NCBI GenBank assembly: GCA_963780675.1
Contig: CAWACR010000003.1
Span: 372,001 to 436,000, forward strand
Source of the DNA: JAHECE01 sp963780675
GTDB taxonomy: Bacteria > Actinomycetota > Actinomycetes > Actinomycetales > JAHECE01
Direction of reading: 5' to 3'
Length of the DNA: 64,000 nt
This document shows positions 1 through 7,856 of this stretch, piece after piece. The position numbers were made by a program, and so were the translations under genes. The notes under the pieces are model-generated. The model saw only the letters and a program-made list of their open reading frames with translations. It was not told the DNA's origin and made no database searches. Positions within the stretch are counted from its first letter, which is position 1. The number at the start of each line of letters is the position of its first letter.

Positions 1-1069
1 CGACAAGCTCGACCCGCGGGACTCCTTCGGCGTCGTCGCCTTCGATGACCAGGCGCTCGTCGTCGTCCCCGCCGCCCCGCTGACGGACAAGGCGGGCGTC
101 AAGCGCGCGATCTCCGCCATCCGGCCTGGCGGCATGACGGACCTGGCCGCCGGTTACCTGCGCGGGCTCATGGAGGCCCGCCGGGCGTCGTCGGCCACGG
201 GTGCGACGCTCGTGCTGGTCAGCGACGGGCACGCGAACAGTGGTGAGACCAGCCCGGACGTGCTCGGCTCGGTGGCGGCGAAGGCCCGCGCGGACGGGAT
301 CACCACCTCCTCGCTCGGGTACGGGCTCGGCTACGACGAGCGGCTCCTCTCGGCGCTGGCGCGTGGCGGCGGTGGGAACGAGAACTTCGCGGAGAACCCC
401 GACGACGCCGGGCGGGTGATCGTCGGCGAGGCCGCCGGAATGCTCGCCCAGGCGGCGCAGGCGGCGTCGTTGTTCGTCACGATGACTCCCGCGGTGCGCG
501 GGGTCAAGGTGGTCAACGACCTGCCGAGCCACGCCGTCGGCAGCGGCGTGCAGGTCGAGATCGGCGGCCTGTACGCGGGGGAGACCCGCACGCTGGTGCT
601 GACCTTCGACGTCCCCGCGCTCGGGGCGCTCGGGCTGGCCGAGGTCGCCGAGTTGACCTTCACGTACGTCGCGCTCCCCGCGCTCGTGCAGCACGCGATC
701 ACGGTCCCGGTGCACGTCAACGTCGTGCCCGGCGACCAGGCCGCGGGGCGGATCCCCGACCCCGTGGTGCGGACCGAGCTCGCCTACCAGCAGGCCCAGC
801 GGGCCAAGCGGGAGGCGTCGACGCGCCTGAGCGAGGGCGACGCCGTGACGGCGATGCGCTACCTCGCCGACGCCCGCGCGGCCCTGTCCGCGGCCATGCC
901 GAGCGCCCCTGCCGCGATGCGGGCCGAGCTGGACGAGGAACTCGCCGGTTTCCAGGCCCTCACCGACGACGTCGCGCGCGGGCAGGTCCAGCGGGCCGCC
1001 AAGGCGTCGTCCATGGACGCGGCCTACAAGTCGCGGACGCGGGGTCGGGGGCGTTCCGGGGATCGATAG
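1..1069 (+). CDS. VWA domain protein, C-terminal part (cut by window edge)
   Basis: The frame is open from base 2 to a TAG at 1067-1069, so the gene starts left of the window. The visible part begins inside a von Willebrand factor A domain. FGVVAFDDQ is a typical core strand, GGMTDLAAG carries the MIDAS threonine and LVLVSDG the MIDAS aspartate. The first MIDAS motif (DxSxS) must lie upstream. A beta-rich segment follows (about 150-250) and then an Ala/Arg-rich helical tail, as in bacterial VWA-containing stress or chaperone-like proteins. Substrate and partner are unknown. Confident for the fold, not for the role. Confidence 0.85.
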   Translation, partial: DKLDPRDSFGVVAFDDQALVVVPAAPLTDKAGVKRAISAIRPGGMTDLAAGYLRGLMEARRASSATGATLVLVSDGHANSGETSPDVLGSVAAKARADGITTSSLGYGLGYDERLLSALARGGGGNENFAENPDDAGRVIVGEAAGMLAQAAQAASLFVTMTPAVRGVKVVNDLPSHAVGSGVQVEIGGLYAGETRTLVLTFDVPALGALGLAEVAELTFTYVALPALVQHAITVPVHVNVVPGDQAAGRIPDPVVRTELAYQQAQRAKREASTRLSEGDAVTAMRYLADARAALSAAMPSAPAAMRAELDEELAGFQALTDDVARGQVQRAAKASSMDAAYKSRTRGRGRSGDR

Positions 1070-1077
1070 GGGTGCGG

Positions 1078-1098
1078 GGAGCCCAGGCCAGGGGCTCC
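1078..1098. terminator. Candidate terminator hairpin after the VWA gene
   Basis: GGAGCCC (1078-1084) pairs perfectly with GGGCTCC (1092-1098) around a 7-nt loop, 8 nt after the VWA stop. There is no U-tract, which is common in high-GC actinobacteria. Confidence 0.45.
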
Positions 1099-1157
1099 GC
1101 GCCCTGGCGCTGGATCTCCTTCGGCCCGGGCACTTCGGCACGGACGTCGATGATTGG

Positions 1158-1451
1158 ATGACTCGCATGACCCGAGCGGCGCCCGTCCCGCGAGCCCGCG
1201 GCACCGCTACGTTCCTGGCCGCCGGGTGCCTCTTCGTGGTCACCCTGCTCTCGACCGTGCTGCTGGGCGGCGACTACCGGGTCAACCTCCTCGCGCTGCT
1301 CATGACGTGGACCGTGGGCGTCCTGATGCTGGTGGGCGGTGCGCTCTACCTGATCGGCGGTCCTCGTCGCGTCGTGCCCACCCGGCGCGTGCTCCTGCTG
1401 TCCGGCGGCATCCCGGCGCTCGCAGTGATCATCGCCGCGGCGATTCCCTGA
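1158..1451 (+). CDS. Small integral membrane protein, unknown function
   Basis: 97 aa with three predicted hydrophobic helices: about residues 17-37 (FLAAGCLFVVTLLSTVLL), 42-64 and 78-96. A positively charged N-terminus (MTRMTRAAPVPRARG) suggests the N-terminus is cytoplasmic. Starts are possible at 1158 or the in-frame ATG at 1167. A longer ORF in another frame (1154-1666) is Arg/Pro-rich and looks like a shadow. It has no recognisable family. It stands alone between the VWA gene and a TA module. Confidence 0.55.
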   Translation: MTRMTRAAPVPRARGTATFLAAGCLFVVTLLSTVLLGGDYRVNLLALLMTWTVGVLMLVGGALYLIGGPRRVVPTRRVLLLSGGIPALAVIIAAAIP

Positions 1452-1636
1452 CGCGGGGACGACGGCGCCGGCGAGGCAGGAGGGAGAGACCCCCCCGGGG
1501 ACCTCTCAGAGCTCCGTCCGGCCCGGGAGATGCCCGGGCAGCGGAGCCGGCGTCGCGACCGCTCCTCCCCAGGGTGACCGCGTGCCCGTTCGTCCCCAGC
1601 CGGGGCATTCACAGCGAGCACCCGCCGTCCGAAAGT

Positions 1637-1664
1637 AGACCAACCAGACTTGGTCTTTTAGACT
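1637..1664 (+). promoter_or_regulatory. Operator and -10 box of the Phd/VapC operon
   Basis: A perfect inverted repeat AGACCAA (1637-1643) / TTGGTCT (1650-1656) sits just upstream of TAGACT (1659-1664), a TANNNT -10 box. The ATG follows after 6 nt with no Shine-Dalgarno, so the mRNA is probably leaderless. The palindrome is in the right place for autorepression by the antitoxin (inference). Confidence 0.6.
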
Positions 1665-1670
1665 GATGCG

Positions 1671-1895
1671 ATGGCGATCGTGGTCAACGTGCAGGAGGCG
1701 AAGACGCGGCTCTCAGAGCTGCTCGCACGCGTGGAGCGGGGCGAGGACGTCGTGATCGCGCGCGCGGGCAAGCCGGTCGCTCACCTGGCGCCGGTCGAGG
1801 CTTCGCCCGCGCGGACCTTCGGGATCGTGGATCTCCACGTCCCCGATTCGTTCTTCGAGCCGCTGCCCGAGAGCGAGGTGGCGGCGTGGGAGTGA
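1671..1895 (+). CDS. Phd/YefM-type antitoxin
   Basis: 74 aa. The N-terminal 50 residues match the Phd/YefM fold: VNVQEAKTRLSELLARVERG, then EDVVIARAGKPVAHLAPV. The C-terminal tail (PDSFFEPLPESEVAAWE) would be the toxin-wrapping segment. It overlaps the following PIN toxin gene, which confirms a TA operon. The start at 1671 is supported by the -10 box 6 nt upstream. Expected to bind the 1637-1656 palindrome and to neutralise the toxin. Confidence 0.88.
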   Translation: MAIVVNVQEAKTRLSELLARVERGEDVVIARAGKPVAHLAPVEASPARTFGIVDLHVPDSFFEPLPESEVAAWE

Positions 1896-2284
1896 GCTAC
1901 CTCCTCGACACCCACGTGTTCCTGTGGCTACTCGGGGAGCCGGCTCGGATCCCCCGCGAGCTCTTGCGTGACCTGGGGGATCGTCGGAACGACCTCTTCG
2001 TCTCCGCGGTCTGCGCCATGGAGGTCGCGACGAAGGTCCGGCTGGGCAAGCTCGACGCCGCGCGGGCGCTCGTGGGTACCTGGCCCGATCGGGTCTCGGA
2101 TATCGGCGCGGTCGAGATCTCGATCGACACCTCGCACGCGCTCCTCGCCGGCTCGATGACGTGGGAGCACCGTGACCCGTTCGACCGGCTCCTTGTGGCG
2201 CAGGCCCTGACGGAGAACCTCGTCCTCGTGACCACCGACCACGCGATCGTCGCCGTGCCCGGCCTGCGCTGCGCCTCCTGGTAA
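1886..2284 (+). CDS. PIN-domain toxin (VapC-like ribonuclease)
   Basis: 132 aa. The PIN signature starts with YLLDTHVFLWLL (first acidic residue D). ME in CAMEVATK supplies the second acid, and DPFDRLLVAQA plus VTTD supply the C-terminal acidic cluster of the Mg-dependent nuclease site. The start is GTG at 1886, or GTG at 1892, which would make a 4-nt GTGA overlap with the antitoxin stop. This is the subtype usually coupled to Phd-like antitoxins. Predicted to cleave RNA when freed from the antitoxin. Confidence 0.88.
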   Translation: MGVSYLLDTHVFLWLLGEPARIPRELLRDLGDRRNDLFVSAVCAMEVATKVRLGKLDAARALVGTWPDRVSDIGAVEISIDTSHALLAGSMTWEHRDPFDRLLVAQALTENLVLVTTDHAIVAVPGLRCASW

Positions 2285-2381
2285 TCGTCCTGTGCCGGAC
2301 GTCGGCGGCTACGTCAGCGCCGCGGGCCCTGGGTCGTTCGCGGCGACAGGCTCGAGCGCTCCAGAGGCCCGCCCACGCAGG

Positions 2382-3068
2382 TCAGAGCGCCGCGATCAGG
2401 CGTCCGAGCCGTCGGGCGTGCTGGTCGAGCTCGGCGACGATGGCGAGCCGCTCCTCCGCCGTCCGCGCCGCGAGCAACCGCTGGGTGTCCTCCCAGACGT
2501 TCTCCCGGTAGTGCGACGCCAGCCGCGAGAACAGCCACTCGTCCATCCGGCCCATGACCACGTCGATCACCCCGATGGCCGGCTCGACCCGCGCGAGTAC
2601 CTCCGACTGGATCTCGTCGACCGTCCGTTCGATGATCGCGTTGACGTGAGCGTGGTCGGCGAGCCGCACGTCGCGGGTGGCGTCGTCGAGGCTGTCCCAG
2701 TCGCCCAGGACGTCGGCGAGCGCGAGCGCGAGATCGTGGTTGATGTGCGCGTTGATCCCCAGCAGGATCGCCTGGAGTTCGTTCACGTCCTCGCGGCTGC
2801 ACGCGTCGAAGGCCTCGCGCCACACGACCGGGCACTCTGCGCCGCTCACCGGCGGGTAGTCGTGCGCGTCGACGGCGCTGAAGTAGTAGTCGGCGAACCT
2901 GTCCAGGAGGCTCGACACCCACACGACGTCGGCGAAGTCCCGCGCCTCGACCGCCGTCACCATCGCCCGCGTCATCCGCGTGTACGTGTCGGCGAACAGT
3001 GCGCGCCGGTCTCCCGTGGCGTACCAGGCGGACGTCAGGGATTCCATCCGCTCGAGCGCATTCGACAT
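2382..3068 (-). CDS. DUF5995 family protein
   Basis: 228 aa from the ATG at 3068. All-helical family of unknown function found widely in actinobacteria. Recognisable blocks are MTRAMVTAVEARDFADVVWV, LDRFADYYFSAVDAH, LQAILLGINAHINHDLALAL and the C-terminal W-E-D region. The conserved His/Asp in INAHINHD look like metal ligands, but no activity is known to me. TACACT (minus strand, 3075-3080) lies 6 nt before the ATG, pointing to a leaderless transcript. The reading frame continues upstream but without family similarity, so the internal start is preferred. Confidence 0.85.
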   Translation of the reverse strand: MSNALERMESLTSAWYATGDRRALFADTYTRMTRAMVTAVEARDFADVVWVSSLLDRFADYYFSAVDAHDYPPVSGAECPVVWREAFDACSREDVNELQAILLGINAHINHDLALALADVLGDWDSLDDATRDVRLADHAHVNAIIERTVDEIQSEVLARVEPAIGVIDVVMGRMDEWLFSRLASHYRENVWEDTQRLLAARTAEERLAIVAELDQHARRLGRLIAAL

Positions 3069-3156
3069 GCCGTGAGTGTAGGAAACGCGACGGTTCGTGG
3101 CACCTTCCGGCCGAGGGTTGGTCGCGCGCGCCGGTTCCGGCGTCGGGGCTCGGCTC

Positions 3157-3199
3157 GTGCGGAAACAGTCTTGCGCCCGGCGCGAGTTTGTTTCCGCAC
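3157..3199. repeat. Two-stem intergenic palindrome, copy 1 (left of AbiEi gene)
   Basis: Outer arms GTGCGGAAACA (3157-3167) and TGTTTCCGCAC (3189-3199) are perfect over 11 bp. An inner stem CTTGCGC/GCGCGAG (3170-3186) has one T:G wobble and a 3-nt loop. Best outer stem of the eight copies. Lies between the divergent DUF5995 and AbiEi genes. Confidence 0.85.
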
Positions 3200-3357
3200 A
3201 GCCGCGACGACGACGTCGGCTGCCACAGCGACGGCGACGACGACGCTCGCCCGGCCTCGCGCCGCGCGTTCTCCACAGCCCGCGACGGTGTCGATTCGTA
3301 CACCGCGCCGGCGACGCCGCGAGCGGCGCACCGGCGGGCGCGGCGAGGATCGCCGTC

Positions 3358-4326
3358 GTGCCCTCCGACCGGACCATCATCAAGGCGATCGCCGAGCGTC
3401 AGTTCGGCGTCGTCAGCGCCGCGCAGGCGATCGCGGCGGGGGCGAGCGCGTCGTGGCTGTCCCGCCAGGTGGACCGGGAGTTGTGGCAGCGGCTCGCGCC
3501 GGGGGTCTACCTGCCGCGGTCGGGTCCGGTGCCGTGGAAGACGCGGGCGGCGGCCGGCCTGCTGTACGCGAGCGGGAGCGAGGAGTTGCGCCTGGGCCTT
3601 CCTTTGGCGCTGTCGCACGACTCGGCGGCGTACCTCTGGGAGTTCACGACGGCGCCGCCCGGGCAGGTGCACGTGCTCATCCCGGAGGCGCGTCGGGTGC
3701 GGCCGCAGCCCGGGCTGGTGATCGCGCGCCGTCGTCGGATGCCTCCTGCCGCCGGGCGGCTCCGCAAGACCGACGCCGCGGAGACGGTGCTCGACCTGGC
3801 TGCCGCGGCCGAGGGGGAGGACGCCGTCGTCGCCGTGGTCGCGGCCGCGGCGCGGGCCCGCGTCTGGCCGGCCTACCTCCGCCAGGCCCTCGCGGGGCGC
3901 GGCAGGGTGCGCCACCGGTCGATGCTGCTGGAGATCCTTGCGGAGGTGGAGGACGGCGTGGAGTCGGCGCTCGAGCACCGGTACCGCGGGGTGGAACGCC
4001 GGCACGGCCTGCCCAGGGCGGTGCTGCAGGTGCGCGAGCGGCTGGGCCACGGGCTCATCCGGTCCGACGTGCGTTACGAGGAATACTGCCTGACGGTGGA
4101 GCTGGACGGGGGCTTCGCGCACCCCTTCGGGCGGACCGACGCCGACACCTGGCGCGACAACGCCGTGCTCCTCGCCCGCGGTGACCTGACGCTGCGGTAT
4201 CGCTGGGCTCATGCGGTCGGGCGGCCGTGCGAGGTAGCCGTTCAGGTGGGTGGGGTGCTTCGGATGCGTGGGTGGACGGGCGTGCTGCGGCGGTGCGGGC
4301 CGGGGTGCGCCGTCGGACGGGGTTAG
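3358..4326 (+). CDS. AbiEi-type wHTH plus DUF559 (Vsr-like) endonuclease domain protein
   Basis: 322 aa from the GTG at 3358. The N-terminal ~55 residues are an AbiEi_4-type winged helix (QFGVVSAAQAIAAGAS, then LWQRLAPGVYLP). The middle holds an AbiEi-like domain (LALSHDSAAYLWEF, GQVHVLIPEARR). The C-terminal part is a PD-(D/E)XK Vsr-like DUF559 nuclease: RSDVRYEEYCLTVELDGGFAH carries the D...E-D-G...H motif. Such proteins are annotated as type IV TA antitoxin-domain proteins, but here there is no AbiEii nucleotidyltransferase next to it. It is flanked 158 bp upstream and 90 bp downstream by copies of the same palindrome, suggesting a nuclease-plus-repeat unit (inference). Confidence 0.82.
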   Translation: MPSDRTIIKAIAERQFGVVSAAQAIAAGASASWLSRQVDRELWQRLAPGVYLPRSGPVPWKTRAAAGLLYASGSEELRLGLPLALSHDSAAYLWEFTTAPPGQVHVLIPEARRVRPQPGLVIARRRRMPPAAGRLRKTDAAETVLDLAAAAEGEDAVVAVVAAAARARVWPAYLRQALAGRGRVRHRSMLLEILAEVEDGVESALEHRYRGVERRHGLPRAVLQVRERLGHGLIRSDVRYEEYCLTVELDGGFAHPFGRTDADTWRDNAVLLARGDLTLRYRWAHAVGRPCEVAVQVGGVLRMRGWTGVLRRCGPGCAVGRG

Positions 4327-4416
4327 GGCGAGTCCCTGGCGTCCCGGGAGTCCCGGCAGTCCCGTGGCGCCGTCGGGCCGCGGCGAGTTTGTCGGCGGCG
4401 ACCGGCCCCGGCCGAC

Positions 4417-4460
4417 TGTGCGGAGACTTTCGTGCGCGTGGTGCACGTTCCTTTCCGCAG
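4417..4460. repeat. Two-stem intergenic palindrome, copy 2 (right of AbiEi gene)
   Basis: TGCGGA (4419-4424) and TCCGCA (4454-4459) form the outer stem. CGTGCGC (4431-4437) and GTGCACG (4441-4447) form the inner stem with one G:T wobble and loop GTG. Between the convergent AbiEi and YqeY-like genes. Confidence 0.75.
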
Positions 4461-4512
4461 AGGCCGGCGGGGGACGCGCTCCGGCGCCCGCGGCCGGGCG
4501 CATCAGTGCGCA

Positions 4513-4902
4513 TCAGGTGGTCGCGATCACCGCCCGGAGGACACGGGCTTCTGCGCGAAGCCGGTCGGCCTGCGCTGACCGGCCGGCTGCTTCGTACCTG
4601 TCGGCCGCCCGTTCTCGCTCGGCGGCTTCGGCCCCCACGATCCCCATCGTGTCCGTCTCCGTGAGGACCCGACGGTCCACCTCGGCCGCTCCGAGGCCCG
4701 CGGCGGCCCCAGCGACGTGCTCGGACGTCGAGACCGGGGTGGCGCTCTCGGTGATCGCGACCGCCTCGGCGTTGCCGATCTCCGCCAGGGCAGAGCGGAG
4801 CGCGGCGACGGCGACCGCATCCCGCCGCTTCATCGCGTTCATGAGCGCGGACGCGAGCCGGTCCCGAAAGGTCGGGCTGACGGGTTCGGCTGTCTCAGCC
4901 AT
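4513..4902 (-). CDS. YqeY-like (GatB/YqeY-related) helical protein
   Basis: 129 aa. The N-terminal RDRLASALMNAMKRRDAVAV and AALRSALAEIGNAEAV resemble the start of the YqeY/GatB tail-like family. The C-terminal half is a charged helix (AAERERAADRYEAAGRSAQA) ending DRLRAEARVLRAVIATT, similar to the YqeY tail. Its function is unknown; YqeY relatives are tRNA-amidotransferase-like but not shown to be enzymes. A -10 TACGGT (4910-4915, minus) lies 7 nt before the ATG, so a leaderless mRNA is likely. A paralogue at 13345-13821 shares the first ~75 residues and the same promoter arrangement. Confidence 0.7.
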   Translation of the reverse strand: MAETAEPVSPTFRDRLASALMNAMKRRDAVAVAALRSALAEIGNAEAVAITESATPVSTSEHVAGAAAGLGAAEVDRRVLTETDTMGIVGAEAAERERAADRYEAAGRSAQADRLRAEARVLRAVIATT

Positions 4903-5108
4903 GCGGCCGACCGTACCCCGACCGGGTGACGCGGTGGGGCCTCGCGCGGCCTCGCGAACCCGCTCGGTTCGTCACCGCCTGGCCCCGCTCCCGCAGCGAC
5001 GGCCGCTCTCACCTCGCGCGTCAAGGGTCGCGCGTCCCCGTGAGTCCGCCCGCGCGGGGCCTACCGTCGATTGACGGGACCCCCGGACGGTCCCGGGGAT
5101 GAGGGGTC

Positions 5109-5303
5109 ATGGACGGGACGAGTAGGACGCTTGTCGGCGTCGTTGGTGCGCTTCTCGCGGTCCTTGCAGGGGTCGCGGTGCTCACTCGCAGACTCGCGAG
5201 CCTCCGTGAGGATCTGCGGATCTCCCGCGACGAACTCCTGGTCGCCGAGAACGAGCTCGCCGCCTGCCGGCAAGAGCTGAGAACCGCGCAGATGCTCGAG
5301 TAG
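5109..5303 (+). CDS. Small membrane protein with coiled coil
   Basis: 64 aa. One transmembrane helix (about residues 7-26, TLVGVVGALLAVLAGVAVLT) is followed by a Leu/Glu/Arg heptad-like helix (about 30-62), suggesting a membrane-anchored coiled-coil peptide. A GAGGGG Shine-Dalgarno precedes the ATG. No family recognised. It sits alone between the YqeY-like gene and palindrome copy 3. Confidence 0.5.
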   Translation: MDGTSRTLVGVVGALLAVLAGVAVLTRRLASLREDLRISRDELLVAENELAACRQELRTAQMLE

Positions 5304-5330
5304 GGGGACGTCGGGGGTCGTCGGACACTC

Positions 5331-5373
5331 GTGCGGGAACTCCCTTGCTGCCAGTGCAACCTTCTATCCGCAC
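5331..5373. repeat. Two-stem intergenic palindrome, copy 3 (degenerate)
   Basis: GTGCGG (5331-5336) and CCGCAC (5368-5373) form the outer stem; only TTGC/GCAA remain of the inner stem. The most degraded copy, 28 bp after a small gene. Confidence 0.65.
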
Positions 5374-5541
5374 AGGACGGCCGAGGGGCGGTTGCCGGGA
5401 CCCCGGCAGTCCCGTGACCCGCCCCAGCGGAAATCGACGGCGGACGTGGGTACGGTCGTGTCGTCCCCGTCGTCCCCGTCGTCCTGCCGACTCGACCCGC
5501 TCGAGTCGTCCCGGAAGGATCCCGCGACCGGAGGGCCCACG

Positions 5542-5781
5542 ATGCGCGCGTCCCACCCCACGCTCCAGCGCTTCCTCGACGACCTCGACATCCGCCTGGC
5601 CGCGATGAGCGAGGCGGAGCTACGGGACCGACTCCTCCAGCACGAGGCCGGTCGCGCGTTCCTGTCCGGCCGGCCCGGCGCTTCCTGGTATCCGCGGCAC
5701 GTCGCGTTTCGGGGTGCGCTGACGACGGCGGCCCGGCAGTCGACGGTCCTCCTCGCCCCGCCTGCGCCCCGGCGCCGTTGA
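5542..5781 (+). CDS. Hypothetical protein
   Basis: 79 aa from the ATG at 5542, supported by the GGAGGG Shine-Dalgarno at 5530-5535. The sequence is helical and charged at the start (LQRFLDDLDIRLAAMSEAEL) and ends in a Pro/Arg stretch. No membrane segment, signal peptide or family motif is visible. It lies between palindrome copies 3 and 4. Confidence 0.45.
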   Translation: MRASHPTLQRFLDDLDIRLAAMSEAELRDRLLQHEAGRAFLSGRPGASWYPRHVAFRGALTTAARQSTVLLAPPAPRRR

Positions 5782-5852
5782 AAGAGACGACGGCCGGGCG
5801 ACGCGGTGCCGCGGCGCTGTGGCCGGTCGGATGCGCCGTCGTCGTCCGCTCC

Positions 5853-5893
5853 TGCGGAACTTCCCTTGCGCCTGGTGCACGGATGTTTCCGCA
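5853..5893. repeat. Two-stem intergenic palindrome, copy 4
   Basis: TGCGGAAC (5853-5860) pairs with GTTTCCGCA (5885-5893) with one bulge. The centre TTGCGCCTGGTGCAC (5866-5880) is close to the family consensus. A GCGCCGTCGTC segment sits on the left flank, as in copies 6 and 8. Confidence 0.75.
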
Positions 5894-6036
5894 CGGGACC
5901 GGCCGGTCCGCCTTCGCGACCACCGGGTCCGGGTGCCGGCCGATCGAGCCCCATGGTGGCGTGCACTCGAACCGGATCTCGTCTCGGCCTGCGGGCGCTC
6001 GGGAAGCGCGGGCGACTCCGTGGTGTTGTGGCTGCC

Positions 6037-7056
6037 GTGAAGAAGATCGGGTTCCTGTCGTTCGGTCACTGGTCGCCGTCGCCGCACTCGCAGACGAGGT
6101 CCGCCTCGGATGCGCTTCTGCAGGCCATCGATCTCGCGGTCGCGGCCGAGGACGTCGGGGCGGACGGCGCGTACTTCCGGGTGCACCACTTCGCCCGGCA
6201 GCTCGCGTCCCCGTTCCCGCTGCTCGCGGCGGTCGGGGCGCGCACGAGCCGCATCGAGATCGGCACCGGCGTCATCGACATGCGGTACGAGAACCCGCTC
6301 TATATGGCGGAGGACGCCGGCGCGGCGGACCTCATCGCGGGCGGGCGGCTGCAACTCGGGATCAGCCGGGGTTCGCCCGAGCAGGTGATCGACGGCTACG
6401 GCTACTTCGGGTACGTCCCGGCCGAAGGCTCCGACCACGCGGCGATGGCGCGGCAACACGCGGCGGTGTTCCTCGAGGTGATCCAGGGCAAGGGGTTCGC
6501 CGAGCCGAACCCGCGGCCGATGTTCCCCAACCCGCCGGGCCTGCTGCGGATCGAGCCGCACTCGGCCGGGCTGCGGCAGCGCATCTGGTGGGGTGCCGGT
6601 ACCCGCGCCACCGCCGAGTGGACCGCCGAGCAGGGCATGAACCTCATGAGCTCGACGCTCCTCACCGAGGACACGGGCGTCCCGTTCCACCGGCTCCAGG
6701 CCGAGCAGATCGAGCGGTTCCGCGCGGCGTGGCGGGCCGCCGGGCACGGGTGGGAGCCTCGGGTCTCCGTGAGCCGGAGCATCGTGCCGCTGGTGAGCGA
6801 TCTGGACCGGGCGTACTTCGGCGGTGAGTCGGCGAGCCGGGACCAGGTGGGCTACCTCGACGGCGGCGTGGCCCGGTTCGGCAAGACGTACGCCGGCGAG
6901 CCGGACCGGCTCGTCAAGGAACTGGCCGAGGACGAGGCCATCGCCGCGGCGGACACCCTCCTGATCACCGTGCCGAATCAACTCGGCGTGGAGTACAACG
7001 CGCGCCTCATCGAGAACGTCGTGAAGCACGTGGCGCCGGAGTTGGGCTGGCGCTGA
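6037..7056 (+). CDS. LLM-class flavin-dependent oxidoreductase (luciferase-like)
   Basis: 339 aa from a GTG at 6037 (alternative GTG 6028). TIM-barrel signatures of the bacterial luciferase family are ADGAYFRVHHFARQLASPF (strand 2 with the conserved His pair), SRIEIGTGVIDMRYENP and the GRLQLGISRGSPEQVIDGYG phosphate-binding region. The C-terminus (DTLLITVPNQLG, then NARLIENVVKHVAPELG) is typical. Such enzymes use FMNH2 or F420 with O2 on unknown small substrates. It is monocistronic, between palindrome copies 4 and 5. The upstream extension of the frame is repeat-derived and is not used. Confidence 0.85.
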   Translation: MKKIGFLSFGHWSPSPHSQTRSASDALLQAIDLAVAAEDVGADGAYFRVHHFARQLASPFPLLAAVGARTSRIEIGTGVIDMRYENPLYMAEDAGAADLIAGGRLQLGISRGSPEQVIDGYGYFGYVPAEGSDHAAMARQHAAVFLEVIQGKGFAEPNPRPMFPNPPGLLRIEPHSAGLRQRIWWGAGTRATAEWTAEQGMNLMSSTLLTEDTGVPFHRLQAEQIERFRAAWRAAGHGWEPRVSVSRSIVPLVSDLDRAYFGGESASRDQVGYLDGGVARFGKTYAGEPDRLVKELAEDEAIAAADTLLITVPNQLGVEYNARLIENVVKHVAPELGWR

Positions 7057-7103
7057 GCCTGCCGGTCTGTCCGCGGGTGCGGCGCCGTCGGCGTCGTCCG
7101 GCT

Positions 7104-7146
7104 GTGCGGAGTGTTCCTCGCGCCCGGCGCAACCTTCTTTCCGCAC
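7104..7146. repeat. Two-stem intergenic palindrome, copy 5
   Basis: GTGCGGA (7104-7110) and TCCGCAC (7140-7146) form the outer stem. TCGCGC and GCGCAA form the inner stem with one mismatch and loop CCG. Located 48 bp after the luciferase-like gene in a 274-bp gene-free stretch that holds nothing else I can identify. Confidence 0.8.
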
Positions 7147-7330
7147 GGCAGGGCACGCCCCCGCGGTGGGCTGGAAGGACAGTCGGCGGCCACACGGGCG
7201 ACCGGCACCTCACTTGCGGTTCGCCACGGCCCGGGCGCGCACGACGACAGTCGCCCAGCACAGGCTGCGCGGACGAACCGACTGACCCCAGTTGGCGTGA
7301 GTTGTGGCCCGGCCGCCTGCGCCCTCCCCG

Positions 7331-7525
7331 TCACAGACCGACGACGTCGCGCACATAGGTGTCGATGTCGGCGAGAGTGGGCGTCGTCGACGACGCCCAC
7401 CACCTCGGTGAGACGACCCCGCGCGATGGTCCCAGGAGCTCCTCGCCGAAACCGCCCGCGGTGAGCCCGCGGCCACGGGCGGCGGCGTTGAGCCGGTCGT
7501 GGACCGACGAGTCGATCGTGGTCAT
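7331..7525 (-). pseudogene. Scar of a MazEF-type module (antitoxin head joined to toxin tail)
   Basis: Reading on the minus strand from the ATG at 7525, the first ~30 codons (IDSSVHDRLNAAARGRGLTA) match the antitoxin at 18657-18932. Sequence then jumps to the last ~30 codons of its MazF partner. In two frames it reads TIARGRLTEVVGVVDD and TLADIDTYVRDVVGL, against RTITRDRLRDIVGVVDD and TLADVDSYLRDFLAL at 18316-18420. One extra base splits the tail into two frames. So the middle of a mazEF operon was deleted and the remainder decayed. Confidence 0.72.
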
Positions 7526-7568
7526 GCTCACGGCGGGGTATGCGGGGCGCATACCCCGCCGGCGGCGC

Positions 7569-7853
7569 TCAGGGCCGGTACGCATCGCGCCGGTGGTCTA
7601 CGTCGAGGACGACGACGGTCCGTGCCTCCTCGTCGATCCGGTACCTCGCGCGGTACTCACCTCGACGCGCGCGCCACAGTCCCTCGGAGGGTGCGCGCAG
7701 CGGCGCGCCGACGAGCCGCGGGCGCTGGGCGAGCGGCCCCTGAATGAACTCCCATGCCGCGAATGCCGCTGCGCTCGGCAAGGTCTCGGACAGCGCCCGG
7801 CGCGCACCGGGCGCGAGGATGACCGCATACCGTCCCTGCCCGTCGCCGGTCAC
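7569..7853 (-). CDS. RelE/ParE-family toxin
   Basis: 94 aa, GTG start at 7853, three bases after the antitoxin stop. RelE/ParE features include the opening RYAVILAPGARRALSETLP, the L-R-A-G-x-YR-like strand (LWRARRGEYRARYRID) and the C-terminal VVVLDVDHRRDAY, with Arg/His residues typical of mRNA-interferase RelE proteins. Predicted to cleave ribosome-bound mRNA. It ends only 44 bp from the start of the MazEF scar. Confidence 0.88.
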   Translation of the reverse strand: MTGDGQGRYAVILAPGARRALSETLPSAAAFAAWEFIQGPLAQRPRLVGAPLRAPSEGLWRARRGEYRARYRIDEEARTVVVLDVDHRRDAYRP

Positions 7854-7856
7854 CGC

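Noticed and set aside
2292..4184. Long plus-strand ORF of 630 codons
   Set aside because: It runs antisense to the DUF5995 gene and out of frame through the AbiEi gene; composition is Arg/Pro-rich shadow typical of high-GC DNA.
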